Of a DNA stretch of 64,000 nucleotides, positions 44,337 through 53,193 are shown one piece after another. The DNA is from JANOZM01 sp031429355 (GTDB lineage Bacteria > Pseudomonadota > Gammaproteobacteria > Burkholderiales > Burkholderiaceae_E). The stretch lies in contig JANOZM010000013.1 of assembly GCA_031429355.1 (NCBI GenBank), forward strand, positions 310,001 to 374,000, written 5' to 3'. Position numbers and translations under genes: made by a program. The notes under the pieces were generated by a model. The model did no database searches. It was not told the origin of the DNA and saw only the letters and a program-made list of their open reading frames with translations. The first letter of the stretch is position 1; every line of letters begins with the position of its first letter.

Positions 44337-45323
44337 ATGAAGCAGTGGATGAAATACTTGGCATTGGTTGGCGCGGTGTGTACAACGGGATTGAATTCAC
44401 CGTTAGTTTTGGCTCAGAGTTTTCCGACTAAACCGGTCACGATGATTGTTGCTTTTCCCCCCGGTGGTGGTTCAGATGTACTCGGCCGTTTAGTAGCTAA
44501 AGGCATGAGCGACTCGCTTAGCCAACCGGTTATCGTCGAAAACGTAGCCGGTGTTGGCGGCGCTTTGGGCGTTGGAAAAGCATCGAATGCAGCACCCGAT
44601 GGCTACACCATTTTGGCCGGTTCGCCACTCGAATTAATTTACACACCCTTAGGTGTTGCTGCGGCAAAAAACAAACCCGAAGATATGCGTATGGCTGCCT
44701 TGATTGGCTACACACCGCTTGCTATTGTGGTGAAAAAAGACCTGCCAGTAAATACACTCGATGAGCTAATTGCCCTGACGAAACGTGCCGAAAAACCTTT
44801 GACATTTGGCTCTACAGGTTTGGGCTCGCTTTATCACTTAGTAGCTGAGAAGGCATTGCAAATTGCTGGCTCAAAAGGCGTACATGTTCCCTACAACGGT
44901 CTAGCACCCTACTTAAAAGACTTAATGGGCGGAGAGATCGATTTTGCGGTAGTTCCACTGGTGGGACCTGTTTTGGGCGCACTAGAAGGTGGACGGATTC
45001 GGGCAATTGCGATTGCATCACCGCAGGTCAATCCGCGCTTTCCAAAATTGGCACCAACGCGCAATACCAAAGGTTTTGAAGATTTTCAATTTAGTATTTG
45101 GATCGGTATTCAAGTTGGGGCAAAAACACCTGACGCTTTGGTTGCAGCGATTCACAAAGCGGCTTACTTGAGTCTTGCAAACCCAGACGTTCGTAAATCA
45201 ATCGAAACCAATGGAACCGTTCTTTCAGAACCAATGAGCTTGATGCAATTGGATGCGTTTTATAAAAAGGAAGCGAGTGTTGGCGCTGCGATTGCTAAGT
45301 CAATTAATTTGCAAGCGCAGTAA
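44337..45323 (+). CDS. Bug-family (TctC) periplasmic binding protein
   Basis: This 328-residue solute receptor of the Bug family usually works with a tripartite tricarboxylate transporter. A signal peptide ends in LVLAQS. The motifs FPTKPVTMIVAFPPGGGSDVLGRLVAKGMSDSL, IVENVAGVGGALGVGKASNAAPDGYTIL and TFGSTGLGSLYHLVAE are typical. The AAGGAG ribosome site is strong. It follows dadA by 140 bp; a joint role in uptake of an amino or carboxylic acid is only a guess. Confidence 0.9.
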   Translation: MKQWMKYLALVGAVCTTGLNSPLVLAQSFPTKPVTMIVAFPPGGGSDVLGRLVAKGMSDSLSQPVIVENVAGVGGALGVGKASNAAPDGYTILAGSPLELIYTPLGVAAAKNKPEDMRMAALIGYTPLAIVVKKDLPVNTLDELIALTKRAEKPLTFGSTGLGSLYHLVAEKALQIAGSKGVHVPYNGLAPYLKDLMGGEIDFAVVPLVGPVLGALEGGRIRAIAIASPQVNPRFPKLAPTRNTKGFEDFQFSIWIGIQVGAKTPDALVAAIHKAAYLSLANPDVRKSIETNGTVLSEPMSLMQLDAFYKKEASVGAAIAKSINLQAQ

Positions 45324-45331
45324 TTTTTTAT

Positions 45332-45360
45332 ATGTACTTACGCGTCGTGCAAGTACATAG
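45332..45360. other. 9-bp perfect inverted repeat after the Bug gene
   Basis: TATGTACTT and AAGTACATA are separated by 11 bp. It is placed where a terminator would be, but no T run follows. It is a possible hairpin or protein site. Confidence 0.4.
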
Positions 45361-45497
45361 GTAAGCGAAGTTCATGACGATTACATGAAGGCCCGTAACG
45401 ACATGAATTCGCGCTTCTATTTCTCGAAAGCTGCGTTTGATAATTTTATGCAAGCGCAGCGTTTCGATCGATCATACCCCGCGCAGTCGAAACAGGA

Positions 45498-46100
45498 CTA
45501 CTTAGGAACCCACCATTGCAAAACTTGTTGTATGGATTTTGCCTGTCGCGTACCGATCGCTCTGGTCGGCGTTCCGATTGCAATCCAGCCGACTAAGGTC
45601 TCGCCTGGCTCACAAAATGCAGCTGCGATTTTGGCCGATCTTGCCTTTTCCCCACTCAACATTTTCCCTGCAAAGCCCATCCCATGTGCCGCGTTTAACA
45701 CATTGGTGACAGCGCCGCCAACGCACATCCACTGCTCGTGCACAGGGACTAAAGGATGGCCTAAATCGAGTCGAGCCAAAACAGCAATTGTCACTGGTGC
45801 ACGTAGCGCACGCTCCTCTTCAATCGCGATGCTGGCAGGGTCCTTGCCACGCTCTTGAGCATAGGCGACAAATAATTGCGCTAAGTCTTGTCGGGTCGCA
45901 CCACTAACGACACAAAAACGAAACGGCATAAGTTCGGCATGATCCGGTGCCCTTAGAGCGGCCAGCATCATTTGCTCGATTTGCTGGTGCGTCGGACCTG
46001 GCTCTCCAAGGTGTTTAATGCCGATCGAATACCGGCTTAGCAAAAAAGCGAGATTGTGCGAACTCAAAAAATTTGCCCCTGCCAACCTGGTTCCAAACAT
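45498..46100 (-). CDS. nitroreductase family protein (YdjA-like)
   Basis: This FMN-dependent nitroreductase-fold protein of about 200 residues is of the compact YdjA type. Motifs include LLSRYSIGIKHLGEPGPTHQQIEQMMLAALRAPDHAELMPFRF, with RAPDHAELMPF close to the FMN-binding segment, and NVLNAAHGMGFAGKMLSGEKA with GWIAIGTPTRA. Substrate is not known. I chose ATG 46100, overlapping the DsrE gene by 37 bp; an upstream ATG at 46130 also exists. In E. coli ydjA sits next to selD, and here the gene sits beside selC, so a selenium link is worth testing. Confidence 0.8.
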   Translation of the reverse strand: MFGTRLAGANFLSSHNLAFLLSRYSIGIKHLGEPGPTHQQIEQMMLAALRAPDHAELMPFRFCVVSGATRQDLAQLFVAYAQERGKDPASIAIEEERALRAPVTIAVLARLDLGHPLVPVHEQWMCVGGAVTNVLNAAHGMGFAGKMLSGEKARSAKIAAAFCEPGETLVGWIAIGTPTRAIGTRQAKSIQQVLQWWVPK

Positions 46101-46426
46101 CTTGATGCGTATTGAATAATTCCGCCCCAAGATGCCTCGGCAATCAACTGATCTTTTTTAAGCTCGAAAGCCTGAGCAGCTTGTGTACAAGCAAATAACT
46201 TTACTTGAGCGCCCAGAGTCTGTTGCAAATGTTGGGCAAGACTCCAACGCTGCGAGCCATATCCCAACAATTGCGCTTGCTGCGCGCGACTCAATAGTTG
46301 AATGCTGGGACCTACAAAATACATCTCTACATTCGCATCTAAGGCCGCGTAACTTTGCGCTAAAACAAAAACTGTAGCCACTCGTTCAGACTGTTCTAGT
46401 GTCGCCGAGCTGACTAAAATTGCCAC
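46064..46426 (-). CDS. DsrE/TusD-like sulfur-carrier-fold protein
   Basis: This 120-residue DsrE/DsrF/TusD-like protein has one likely functional cysteine, Cys80 in VKLFACTQAAQAFELKK. That is the position at which DsrE and TusD carry persulfide. A second Cys (C110) lies near the end. The family moves sulfane sulfur; the related YedF is tied to selenium use. It is placed between a GcvH-like gene and a nitroreductase gene in the formate dehydrogenase/selenocysteine block, which suggests chalcogen transfer, as inference. Confidence 0.78.
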   Translation of the reverse strand: MAILVSSATLEQSERVATVFVLAQSYAALDANVEMYFVGPSIQLLSRAQQAQLLGYGSQRWSLAQHLQQTLGAQVKLFACTQAAQAFELKKDQLIAEASWGGIIQYASRCLEPGWQGQIF

Positions 46427-46446
46427 TGAATTGTCAATCGTGGTAT

Positions 46447-46884
46447 CTATGATTTCACCTCGATGTTTTCTAAGGCGAGGCGTTGCAGCATGGCCGCCTC
46501 AATACCAGAACCAGCAACCAAATCGACCTGTTCTTCAAGCCAGTGCGTCGCTTGCAATTCAACCAACCAACCTTCGCCATAAGGATCGTGTTCAACGCAC
46601 TCGGGCTGATCAACTAAAATTGGATTGATCCTAACAATTTCACCAGACAAGGGACTCTTAACGGTCATCGCTGCTTTATTGACCTCGATCAATGCTAGCG
46701 TTCTGCCACGTTCGACCACAGTGCCCAATGGTTTGGGGCGACACATAAAAAATACACCGCTTAAACAAACCCCCAAAGACGTAATGCCAATTCGAAACCG
46801 ATCTTCGCCTAGCGCCAAAACCCACATGTCTTGATGTACAAGGTAATGTAAATGGTTGGGAAACTCGAAGCCGCGCAGTTGCAT
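46447..46884 (-). CDS. GcvH-like lipoyl-domain protein
   Basis: This 145-residue protein resembles the H protein of the glycine cleavage system. The lipoylation site is K70 in ALIEVNKAAMTVKSPLSGEIV, matching the ES/EVNKA..SPVSGE pattern. The C-terminal half, GEGWLVELQATHWLEEQVDLV, is also H-protein-like. No gcvP or gcvT is in this window, so it may be a free-standing lipoyl carrier. In sulfur-oxidising sHdr systems similar LbpA proteins sit beside DsrE; here it follows selC and precedes DsrE. No clear ribosome site is seen before the ATG. Confidence 0.82.
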   Translation of the reverse strand: MQLRGFEFPNHLHYLVHQDMWVLALGEDRFRIGITSLGVCLSGVFFMCRPKPLGTVVERGRTLALIEVNKAAMTVKSPLSGEIVRINPILVDQPECVEHDPYGEGWLVELQATHWLEEQVDLVAGSGIEAAMLQRLALENIEVKS

Positions 46885-46940
46885 ATTGGTTAACGCAATG
46901 CGCTTACATCAGCACAAAATAAATCGGCACACAAAATTTG

Positions 46941-47036
46941 TGGCGGAGGGAAGCGGGAGTCGAACCCACCCAGCAATGCATTGCACCACCAACTGGGTTT
47001 GAAGCCCAGCCGCCCCACCGGGGACGATTTCCTTCC
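46941..47036 (-). tRNA. selC: tRNA-Sec (anticodon UCA)
   Basis: This 96-nt tRNA gene has the anticodon loop CTTCAAA (TCA at 47000-47002), a D arm like E. coli selC, a T loop TTCGACT and an encoded CCA end. It has the 8-bp acceptor plus 5-bp T stem and a long variable arm containing GCAATGCATTGC. At the fourth base pair of the acceptor stem an A faces a C, an unusual mismatch. It lies 23 bp past selB. Confidence 0.93.
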
Positions 47037-47059
47037 GTGTTTCAAACGTTTTGCATGCA

Positions 47060-49081
47060 TCATGGCGACCTACCCGAGTTATCTGTGAGAAACATCTTAC
47101 TACCGGGTTGCACACGATGAACATCTCCGATACGGCGTAGAAAACCGATCCGATCAAAGAATTCAAGTATTTGAATAGCTCGCTTACGACCTAGGCCGGT
47201 GGCGTCTCTAAAACTCGCTGCTGTGATCTCGCCATGTGCCGCTTCGATATCACGAGCGAGGCTTGCCAATTGCTGAACCACCACAGGATTGTAGTATAGA
47301 TCTTTAACGACTTGAAACACATCGCCGGCTTTGGCAAGTCGCGCCAAAACAGAACGCACCTTGACTTCAGCATGCCCTGTAGTGCCGCTCAAGTCGCGAA
47401 CCCAAGGCGGATCAAAACGCCCTTCCAACAGTAGCGGTATAACACGCTGTGCGACTACTCGCTCGGCCTCGTGCAGTTGCTCAGCGTGACTTGGCAATTG
47501 GAGAAATGCACCACGCTTAAAAATTTTCTGACGCTCAACAAACGCAGCACACAATCGGCCCCATTGGATACTGGTCATAGCAGGTGCAACCGCGCGCCGC
47601 AAACGAGATAAATCTGGCCCAATCTCTTCGGGATGCTCACCGTGGAAACGCTTGAGCACATCACAAGTCGATAACTCTAGTTGTTCAAGCGAGGTCTGAG
47701 CAATGATCCACGTGCCCGAGCCGTCAATCCAAAAACGACCCGATTCGTTGACAGCTAGCCTGCTCGACTCTAACGCTACAGGCAGTTTTTTGAGCGCTAC
47801 ATTCTGCAGCCAACGTTGGAGATCAAAGCCGGCTGGTGCTGCTTTTAGGCTTTGCGCTAAGCGCGCTAAAACATCAGCGCTTTTTTGTGCTTCTAGCCAA
47901 GCCAATCGTTCATTGGTTTGTCGATAACGTACTAGGCCCTGCGAGTCCAGTACGATGCCACCGGCAATGGTGCGCTGCGCGCTGGCATCCCGCAAAATTA
48001 AGCGATCATGTTGCCAACACGCCATCGGTCGTTGAATAACAAGTTGTGCTAATCCCTCAGCGCCTGGCGCGATGCTGTTGGCACCGAGTATGGCCACTGT
48101 CGCCGTCAGGTCATCACAGCCCAAATGCAAATGCACGTGGGAACCAGAGCGTAAGGCAAGGCTCTCACTGGCCGCAACTTTAAGTACAACATCAATCCGC
48201 TCGGAGGTTTGCGCAATGGCCGGATCGCAAAGAACTTGACCACGTTTGACATTGCCTCGCTCTAGTCCGACTAGACCCAAAGCGGCTCGCTGCCCAGCCT
48301 TCGCGACTTCGCTTGATTGATCATGTACCCGCAAACTACGAACCCTAAAGCGCTCTTCGGCTTTGTCGGCAAAGCAAAAACTATCGCCTTGATTCACGTG
48401 ACCGGTGGAAATACAGCCCGCTAAAACGGTGCCCACGCCATTTAAGGTAAAGGCGCGATCAATGGGCATCCGAAAGCCAAGGGGTAAGTGCTCGGTATGG
48501 TTCAGTTCGTTCGGTTCGCTAGCCCCGTTTTGCATCTCTGATTGTTTGGTCAGCGGGCGATTTTCCTGCGAGGCTTTAACAACTAGTGCAATCTGATCAA
48601 TTCGCTGGCGTAACTCGTCGATGCCTAAGCCGGTGTGGGATGAGACCACAACTACATCCCATTGCTCGCGGTGATAGCGGCTCAAAAGCGCTCGTGCCTC
48701 GTCGCGCCGAATCTCAATTGTCGCCGCGTCGACCCGATCGGCCTTGGTGATTACCAACACGCCATAAGCGACTCCCAAAAGAGACAATATCAGTGCATGT
48801 TCTTTGGTTTGGGGCATGACACCATCGTCGGCGGCCATCAACAATAAAGCACAGTCAATACCGGTAGCACCAGCAACCATTGTTCTGACCAGCTTCTCGT
48901 GGCCTGGCACATCAACAAACCCCAGACGCTGACCATTTGGTGTATCGCAATACGCGTAGCCCAGTTCAATCGTAATACCACGGCGTTGCTCTTCAGGCAG
49001 GCGGTCCGTATCAACGCCGGTAAGACGCTTGACTAAACTGGTCTTGCCGTGATCAATATGCCCAGCCGTACCGATAATCAT
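47060..49081 (-). CDS. selB: selenocysteine-specific elongation factor
   Basis: SelB delivers Sec-tRNA to the ribosome at UGA codons marked by a SECIS hairpin. The 673-residue protein begins with the GTPase domain (IIGTAGHIDHGKTSLVKRL, VDVPGHEKLVRTMVAG, VITKADR), continues with EF-Tu-like domains II and III, and ends with winged helices that bind the SECIS RNA (GLGRKRAIQILEFFDRIGFLRRIGD). The start overlaps the selA stop by four bases (ATGA). It is complete. Confidence 0.96.
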   Translation of the reverse strand: MIIGTAGHIDHGKTSLVKRLTGVDTDRLPEEQRRGITIELGYAYCDTPNGQRLGFVDVPGHEKLVRTMVAGATGIDCALLLMAADDGVMPQTKEHALILSLLGVAYGVLVITKADRVDAATIEIRRDEARALLSRYHREQWDVVVVSSHTGLGIDELRQRIDQIALVVKASQENRPLTKQSEMQNGASEPNELNHTEHLPLGFRMPIDRAFTLNGVGTVLAGCISTGHVNQGDSFCFADKAEERFRVRSLRVHDQSSEVAKAGQRAALGLVGLERGNVKRGQVLCDPAIAQTSERIDVVLKVAASESLALRSGSHVHLHLGCDDLTATVAILGANSIAPGAEGLAQLVIQRPMACWQHDRLILRDASAQRTIAGGIVLDSQGLVRYRQTNERLAWLEAQKSADVLARLAQSLKAAPAGFDLQRWLQNVALKKLPVALESSRLAVNESGRFWIDGSGTWIIAQTSLEQLELSTCDVLKRFHGEHPEEIGPDLSRLRRAVAPAMTSIQWGRLCAAFVERQKIFKRGAFLQLPSHAEQLHEAERVVAQRVIPLLLEGRFDPPWVRDLSGTTGHAEVKVRSVLARLAKAGDVFQVVKDLYYNPVVVQQLASLARDIEAAHGEITAASFRDATGLGRKRAIQILEFFDRIGFLRRIGDVHRVQPGSKMFLTDNSGRSP

Positions 49082-50574
49082 GATCGGCCTTTGGTGATCA
49101 GAGCGCTGAGCGCCGTCAGTTGTTCAAGAACCCGCTCTGGACCCTCCAAGCAACGACAGTCGAGATACAGTTGATCGTCTTGAATCCGTCCAATGACCGG
49201 CACTGGCAGGCTGCGCAAAGCGCTCGCTAAGTCTTTCAACGCCGAACCTCGCCCGCGTTTGAGCGTGGCCTTCGGAGTGATCGTCACCCCTTCAGAAGGT
49301 AGTAAGTCGATCGGCAAAGCACCAGACCCAATTTGACTATGCATGCTAGCCAACTGCACTTCAAAATATTGACCAAGACAAGTTTGTAGTGGCCCATGTA
49401 AAGCCTGTGCTGTCTGACGAATGCTGAACAAATCACGACTCAAATAACGCAACGTTGGTAGGCTGTGTACCAAGCGCTCAGGACGCAAATATAATTTGAG
49501 TGTTGCCTCCAACGCAGCCAGCGGTAACTTAGAAATTCGCAAAGCACGTTTCAAGGGATGTTTGCGAATCTTTTGAATTGCCTGATGACTACCCACAATC
49601 AAACCAGCTTGCGGTCCACCCAACAGCTTGTCGCCGGAGAAGGTGACCACATCACAACCCGCAGCAAGCAACTCCTGAGGCGTAGGTTCATGGGGCAGGC
49701 CATAAGGACGTAAATCAATCAATGAACCGCTACCAAGGTCACTGACAAGAAACAGGCTATGCGTTCGGCTCAGGCTTGCAAGCTCGCCCTCGGACACATT
49801 TTGGGTAAAACCCACGACCTGATAATTACTGGTATGCACCTTCATTAGTACCGCTGTTTTCGGCGATACGGCTTGGGCATAATCGGATAAATGAGTGCGA
49901 TTGGTCGTACCCACCTCGATCATTTTTGCGCCAGCAGCCTTCATTACATCAGGCATACGAAACGCACCACCAATTTCGACCTGTTCGCCACGGGAAATAA
50001 TAACCTCGCGTCCCTTACTAAGCGCCGCCAAACTCAAGACCACTGCTGCTGCGTTATTGTTAACAACAGTCGCTGCTTGCGCGCCCGTTAGTTTGCACAA
50101 CAATTGTTCTATATGATCGTCACGCTCGCCGCGTTCCCCTCGTTCAAGATCGAATTCCAAGTTACACGGGCTTTGCATCACGGCTTGAATTTGCGCTAAG
50201 GCTTCGTCCGCTAAAACTGCACGGCCCAAGTTCGTATGTATTACGGTGCCAGTTAAATTGATCACCGGTTTAAGGCTGCTTTGCATCGCTTGAGCGCACT
50301 GCAATTGAATGCGCCCCCAAAGCTCCGATTCTGTTAATAACGCTTGGGGTTCAAAACTGAGCTGCGATGCCGAATTCGACAATTGCTGCGCAAGCTCTGT
50401 TCTTAGCACCGAAAGATGTTCGCGTGCAATTCGAGTGACGAGTTGCAGGCCGTAAAGTTCTATGACCGTTTGCCCGTCTGCCGCTTTAAGAAGACGATCA
50501 AGAGACGGAAGTTGCCGAAGTACTGGTTGACTTGCCTTCTGACCATTCACGATGGATCTCGGGGGCGAATTCAT
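49078..50574 (-). CDS. selA: L-seryl-tRNA(Sec) selenium transferase
   Basis: SelA is a PLP enzyme that turns seryl-tRNA(Sec) into selenocysteinyl-tRNA(Sec) using selenophosphate. The 498-residue product has VINLTGTVIHTNLGRAVLADEAL, NNNAAAVVLSLAALSKGREVIISRGEQVEIGGAFRMPDVM, and the PLP Lys in VTFSGDKLLGGPQAGLIVG. The length is like E. coli SelA. It overlaps selB. No selD gene for selenophosphate synthesis is present in this window, so it must lie elsewhere. Confidence 0.96.
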   Translation of the reverse strand: MNSPPRSIVNGQKASQPVLRQLPSLDRLLKAADGQTVIELYGLQLVTRIAREHLSVLRTELAQQLSNSASQLSFEPQALLTESELWGRIQLQCAQAMQSSLKPVINLTGTVIHTNLGRAVLADEALAQIQAVMQSPCNLEFDLERGERGERDDHIEQLLCKLTGAQAATVVNNNAAAVVLSLAALSKGREVIISRGEQVEIGGAFRMPDVMKAAGAKMIEVGTTNRTHLSDYAQAVSPKTAVLMKVHTSNYQVVGFTQNVSEGELASLSRTHSLFLVSDLGSGSLIDLRPYGLPHEPTPQELLAAGCDVVTFSGDKLLGGPQAGLIVGSHQAIQKIRKHPLKRALRISKLPLAALEATLKLYLRPERLVHSLPTLRYLSRDLFSIRQTAQALHGPLQTCLGQYFEVQLASMHSQIGSGALPIDLLPSEGVTITPKATLKRGRGSALKDLASALRSLPVPVIGRIQDDQLYLDCRCLEGPERVLEQLTALSALITKGRS

Positions 50575-50602
50575 TTAACTAGTCGGGTCCACAGAAATCA
50601 TC

Positions 50603-51661
50603 TTATTGTGGCAAGTCTGGCGCCGGATGTTGATCGACATCACTGGCACCAAAGATTAAAAACATATTGTGGCCGTGTGACTGAAAACCGGCTTCACCGA
50701 CCAACAGATCGAGACTCATGCTCGCAAGATCATCCGCGATAGGATCTACTAAACGATCACGGTCAGTCGTAACAAGCTTTAGGTAATGCCCGCAATGATC
50801 GCAACATTCGGCGCGTACCGAATTGCGGCTACGCTGATTGTCTTGCGCATCACTTTGTTCTGGTATTGCCTCTTCGTAATGTAGTGATTTTGTATCGCCA
50901 CAGTTGCTGCAACTAATACGCACAACATGCCACTCTGTTTGACATAACGAGCAATGCAAATAACGCACCAAGTTATCGCGCCCAACATTACGATAAATAC
51001 TGGCCGTTGGTGGGCTTGCACAACACGGACAATTTCTAGGATCGGGTAACCGGTCGAATGCAAGATCGGGAAAAGTCGCTTGCGTGGTCGCGACCAAGCG
51101 GCTGTAATAGACTTGCAGCGCAGCGCCAATAAGCGGCGCAGTTGCCAAGTCTAAGCCAACCGGATTACCCAATAACAGGCGATCCGCTTGTCGTTCGATT
51201 TCATCGGTAGGTTTAATTCGTAATCCTGCCACGATGGCCAATAGCTCAGTGCTAAGCCCTGACGGCGCAGATTCAAGATTCGCCAAGAGTGCCTGAAGAT
51301 CCTCACGCCATTGCGAATTGCGGTCAAAGCGATCCAACGACAATGGAGCGGCATTCGCTCGAACAGCATCACCTAAGGCTTCTTCAGTGGGCAAAGACGA
51401 ATCTGATCGGCTTGACAGCACTGTCTGTTGAGCATCGCTGAGCACCGACGCGAATTTCAAAAAATCGGCCATCGGGTGTTCGACAGCCAGTTGACGCAAG
51501 CGCTCGGCGCGACTTGCGAACAGTGTTTTTACATCGGGAAAAAAAAGCGCATCCGGTTCTTTTACATCGCCCGCTGCAATTTCTTCGGGCGTGTAAATTT
51601 TAGTAATCGAATGCGCTGGTTGAGACGCGGGATTGGTGTTTGGGGCTTCTTTTGAATTCAT
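50603..51661 (-). CDS. fdhE: formate dehydrogenase accessory protein FdhE
   Basis: FdhE is a rubredoxin-like iron protein needed for maturation of exported formate dehydrogenases. The 352-residue protein has several C-x2-C pairs in its C-terminal half: NCPCCASPP, HCSLCQTEW, SCSNCGDTK and CCDHCGHYLK. The N-terminal 40 residues vary. It is located between the gamma subunit gene (10 bp) and selA (28 bp) in one operon. An fdhD gene is not in the window. Confidence 0.92.
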   Translation of the reverse strand: MNSKEAPNTNPASQPAHSITKIYTPEEIAAGDVKEPDALFFPDVKTLFASRAERLRQLAVEHPMADFLKFASVLSDAQQTVLSSRSDSSLPTEEALGDAVRANAAPLSLDRFDRNSQWREDLQALLANLESAPSGLSTELLAIVAGLRIKPTDEIERQADRLLLGNPVGLDLATAPLIGAALQVYYSRLVATTQATFPDLAFDRLPDPRNCPCCASPPTASIYRNVGRDNLVRYLHCSLCQTEWHVVRISCSNCGDTKSLHYEEAIPEQSDAQDNQRSRNSVRAECCDHCGHYLKLVTTDRDRLVDPIADDLASMSLDLLVGEAGFQSHGHNMFLIFGASDVDQHPAPDLPQ

Positions 51662-51671
51662 CAGTGCGGCT

Positions 51672-52295
51672 TTAGCCTTTTTTTGTCATTTCCTCGTGCC
51701 AAAGCGGATGGTTCTGGCGAGCCCACGCGTCTGATACGGTGCCGCGAGTCATGGCCCGGTTAGTACCCTTTACCCAAATACCGGCATAGATATGCACAAT
51801 TACACCAATAATCAGAATGACTGCGCTGAGTGAATGCAAGACGACTGCCGCACGACGCACGCCGATTGGGAAATACGATGCGAACCAAGGCTGCCAAAAC
51901 GCGATGCCAGTTAGGGTCAATGTTAATAGGCACAGACTCATTAACCAAAACACCACTTTTTGCCCCCCATTGTAACGACCCGCTGCTGGCATGCCAGCCT
52001 TATTTCCTTTCATCATCTCGGAGCTTTTCGATAACCACTCTTTATCTGAAGCAGAGATCGAATTATGCTTAGCCAACCGGAAATACATCCCGAGAAAAAC
52101 TAATGCCATCGCGACACCTAAAAACGGATGCAAGATGCGCGCCCAAGTCCCGCCTCCAAACAAATGGGTAAGAAAGAAAAAAGCGGGATGAAAAAACGCT
52201 AAGCCAGATAACCCTGCGCCGAAAAAGAGCAGGGCCACAACCCAATGTTTCATGCGTGTGGAGTCGTCGTACCGCTGTATGTCAGGTTTTGCCAT
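51672..52295 (-). CDS. fdnI: formate dehydrogenase gamma subunit (cytochrome b556)
   Basis: This 207-residue integral membrane cytochrome b takes electrons from the beta subunit and reduces quinone. It has four membrane helices and histidines suitable for two hemes: H17 (RMKHWVVALLFF), H56 (ILHPFLGVAMALVF), H153 (VVLHSLSAVIL) and H168 (IVHIYAGIWVKG). Two of the predicted loops face the cytosol as in FdnI. It lies 10 bp after the beta subunit and before fdhE. Confidence 0.92.
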   Translation of the reverse strand: MAKPDIQRYDDSTRMKHWVVALLFFGAGLSGLAFFHPAFFFLTHLFGGGTWARILHPFLGVAMALVFLGMYFRLAKHNSISASDKEWLSKSSEMMKGNKAGMPAAGRYNGGQKVVFWLMSLCLLTLTLTGIAFWQPWFASYFPIGVRRAAVVLHSLSAVILIIGVIVHIYAGIWVKGTNRAMTRGTVSDAWARQNHPLWHEEMTKKG

Positions 52296-52305
52296 GATCG
52301 TGTCC

Positions 52306-53181
52306 TCAGTTCATTTTTTCTGAATCGTCGTCTTTAACTTCAACCGGGCCCACCTTCATATAGTGGAAGAAACCGCCTAAGACCGCTCCGGCCATCGCCA
52401 ACATTGCCAACGGTTTAACAGCACCCTTCCAAAGCGATACCAAGGGGCTCACTGATGGATTTACCGGCAAACCGGCGTAGTCACCAGGACGATCGGCATG
52501 CTTGAGCACATACATGACGTGCGTGCCATTCACACCGGCTGGGTTGTAAACCCCCGCATTGGCAAAGCCACGTTCTTGCAGCTCACCTGCACGTTTATCC
52601 GCGTAGGCCACCATATCGACTTTAGAGCCAAAGATAATAGCACCGGTAGGGCAGGCCTTAACGCAAGCAGGTTCAAGACCCACGGCAACTCGGTCTGAAC
52701 ACAAAGTACATTTGTAAGCCTTGCTGTCTTTTTTGCTGATGCGTGGAATATCAAAAGGGCAGCCCGTTACGCAGTTGCCACAACCAATGCAAGCATCTTG
52801 ATTAAAGTCGACAATTCCGTTGGCGTATTGCACGATGGCACCGGGCGCAGGACAGGCCTTTAGGCATCCTGGGTCGGAACAATGCATGCAACCGTCTTTG
52901 CGAATTAGCCACTCTAGGGAATCTTTGGTTTCTATTTCGGTAAAGCGCATTAACGTCCACGACTTATCCGTCAAATCTTGGGGATTGTCATACACCCCCA
53001 GATTCGTTCCAACGTCATCGGATAAACCGTTCCATTCACTACAAGCCACTTGGCAGGCCTTGCAACCGATGCATTTAGATTCATCGATTAACTTGGCCAC
53101 TTCAACCGCCCCACGCACCGAAGATGAGGGCGTGGTGGTGGCTGAACGTGCGATTACATCCATGGTCGATCCTACTGTCAT
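52306..53181 (-). CDS. fdxH: formate dehydrogenase beta subunit (4Fe-4S)
   Basis: This 291-residue electron-transfer subunit carries four 4Fe-4S binding motifs: CIGCKACQVAC, CMHCSDPGCLKAC, CIGCGNCVTGC and CTLCSDRVAVGLEPACVKAC. A C-terminal hydrophobic helix (PLAMLAMAGAVLGGFFHYMKVGP) anchors it in the membrane. It links the catalytic subunit to the cytochrome b. It lies 12 bp after the catalytic gene. Confidence 0.95.
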   Translation of the reverse strand: MTVGSTMDVIARSATTTPSSSVRGAVEVAKLIDESKCIGCKACQVACSEWNGLSDDVGTNLGVYDNPQDLTDKSWTLMRFTEIETKDSLEWLIRKDGCMHCSDPGCLKACPAPGAIVQYANGIVDFNQDACIGCGNCVTGCPFDIPRISKKDSKAYKCTLCSDRVAVGLEPACVKACPTGAIIFGSKVDMVAYADKRAGELQERGFANAGVYNPAGVNGTHVMYVLKHADRPGDYAGLPVNPSVSPLVSLWKGAVKPLAMLAMAGAVLGGFFHYMKVGPVEVKDDDSEKMN

Positions 53182-53193
53182 GATGTTTTCCTC

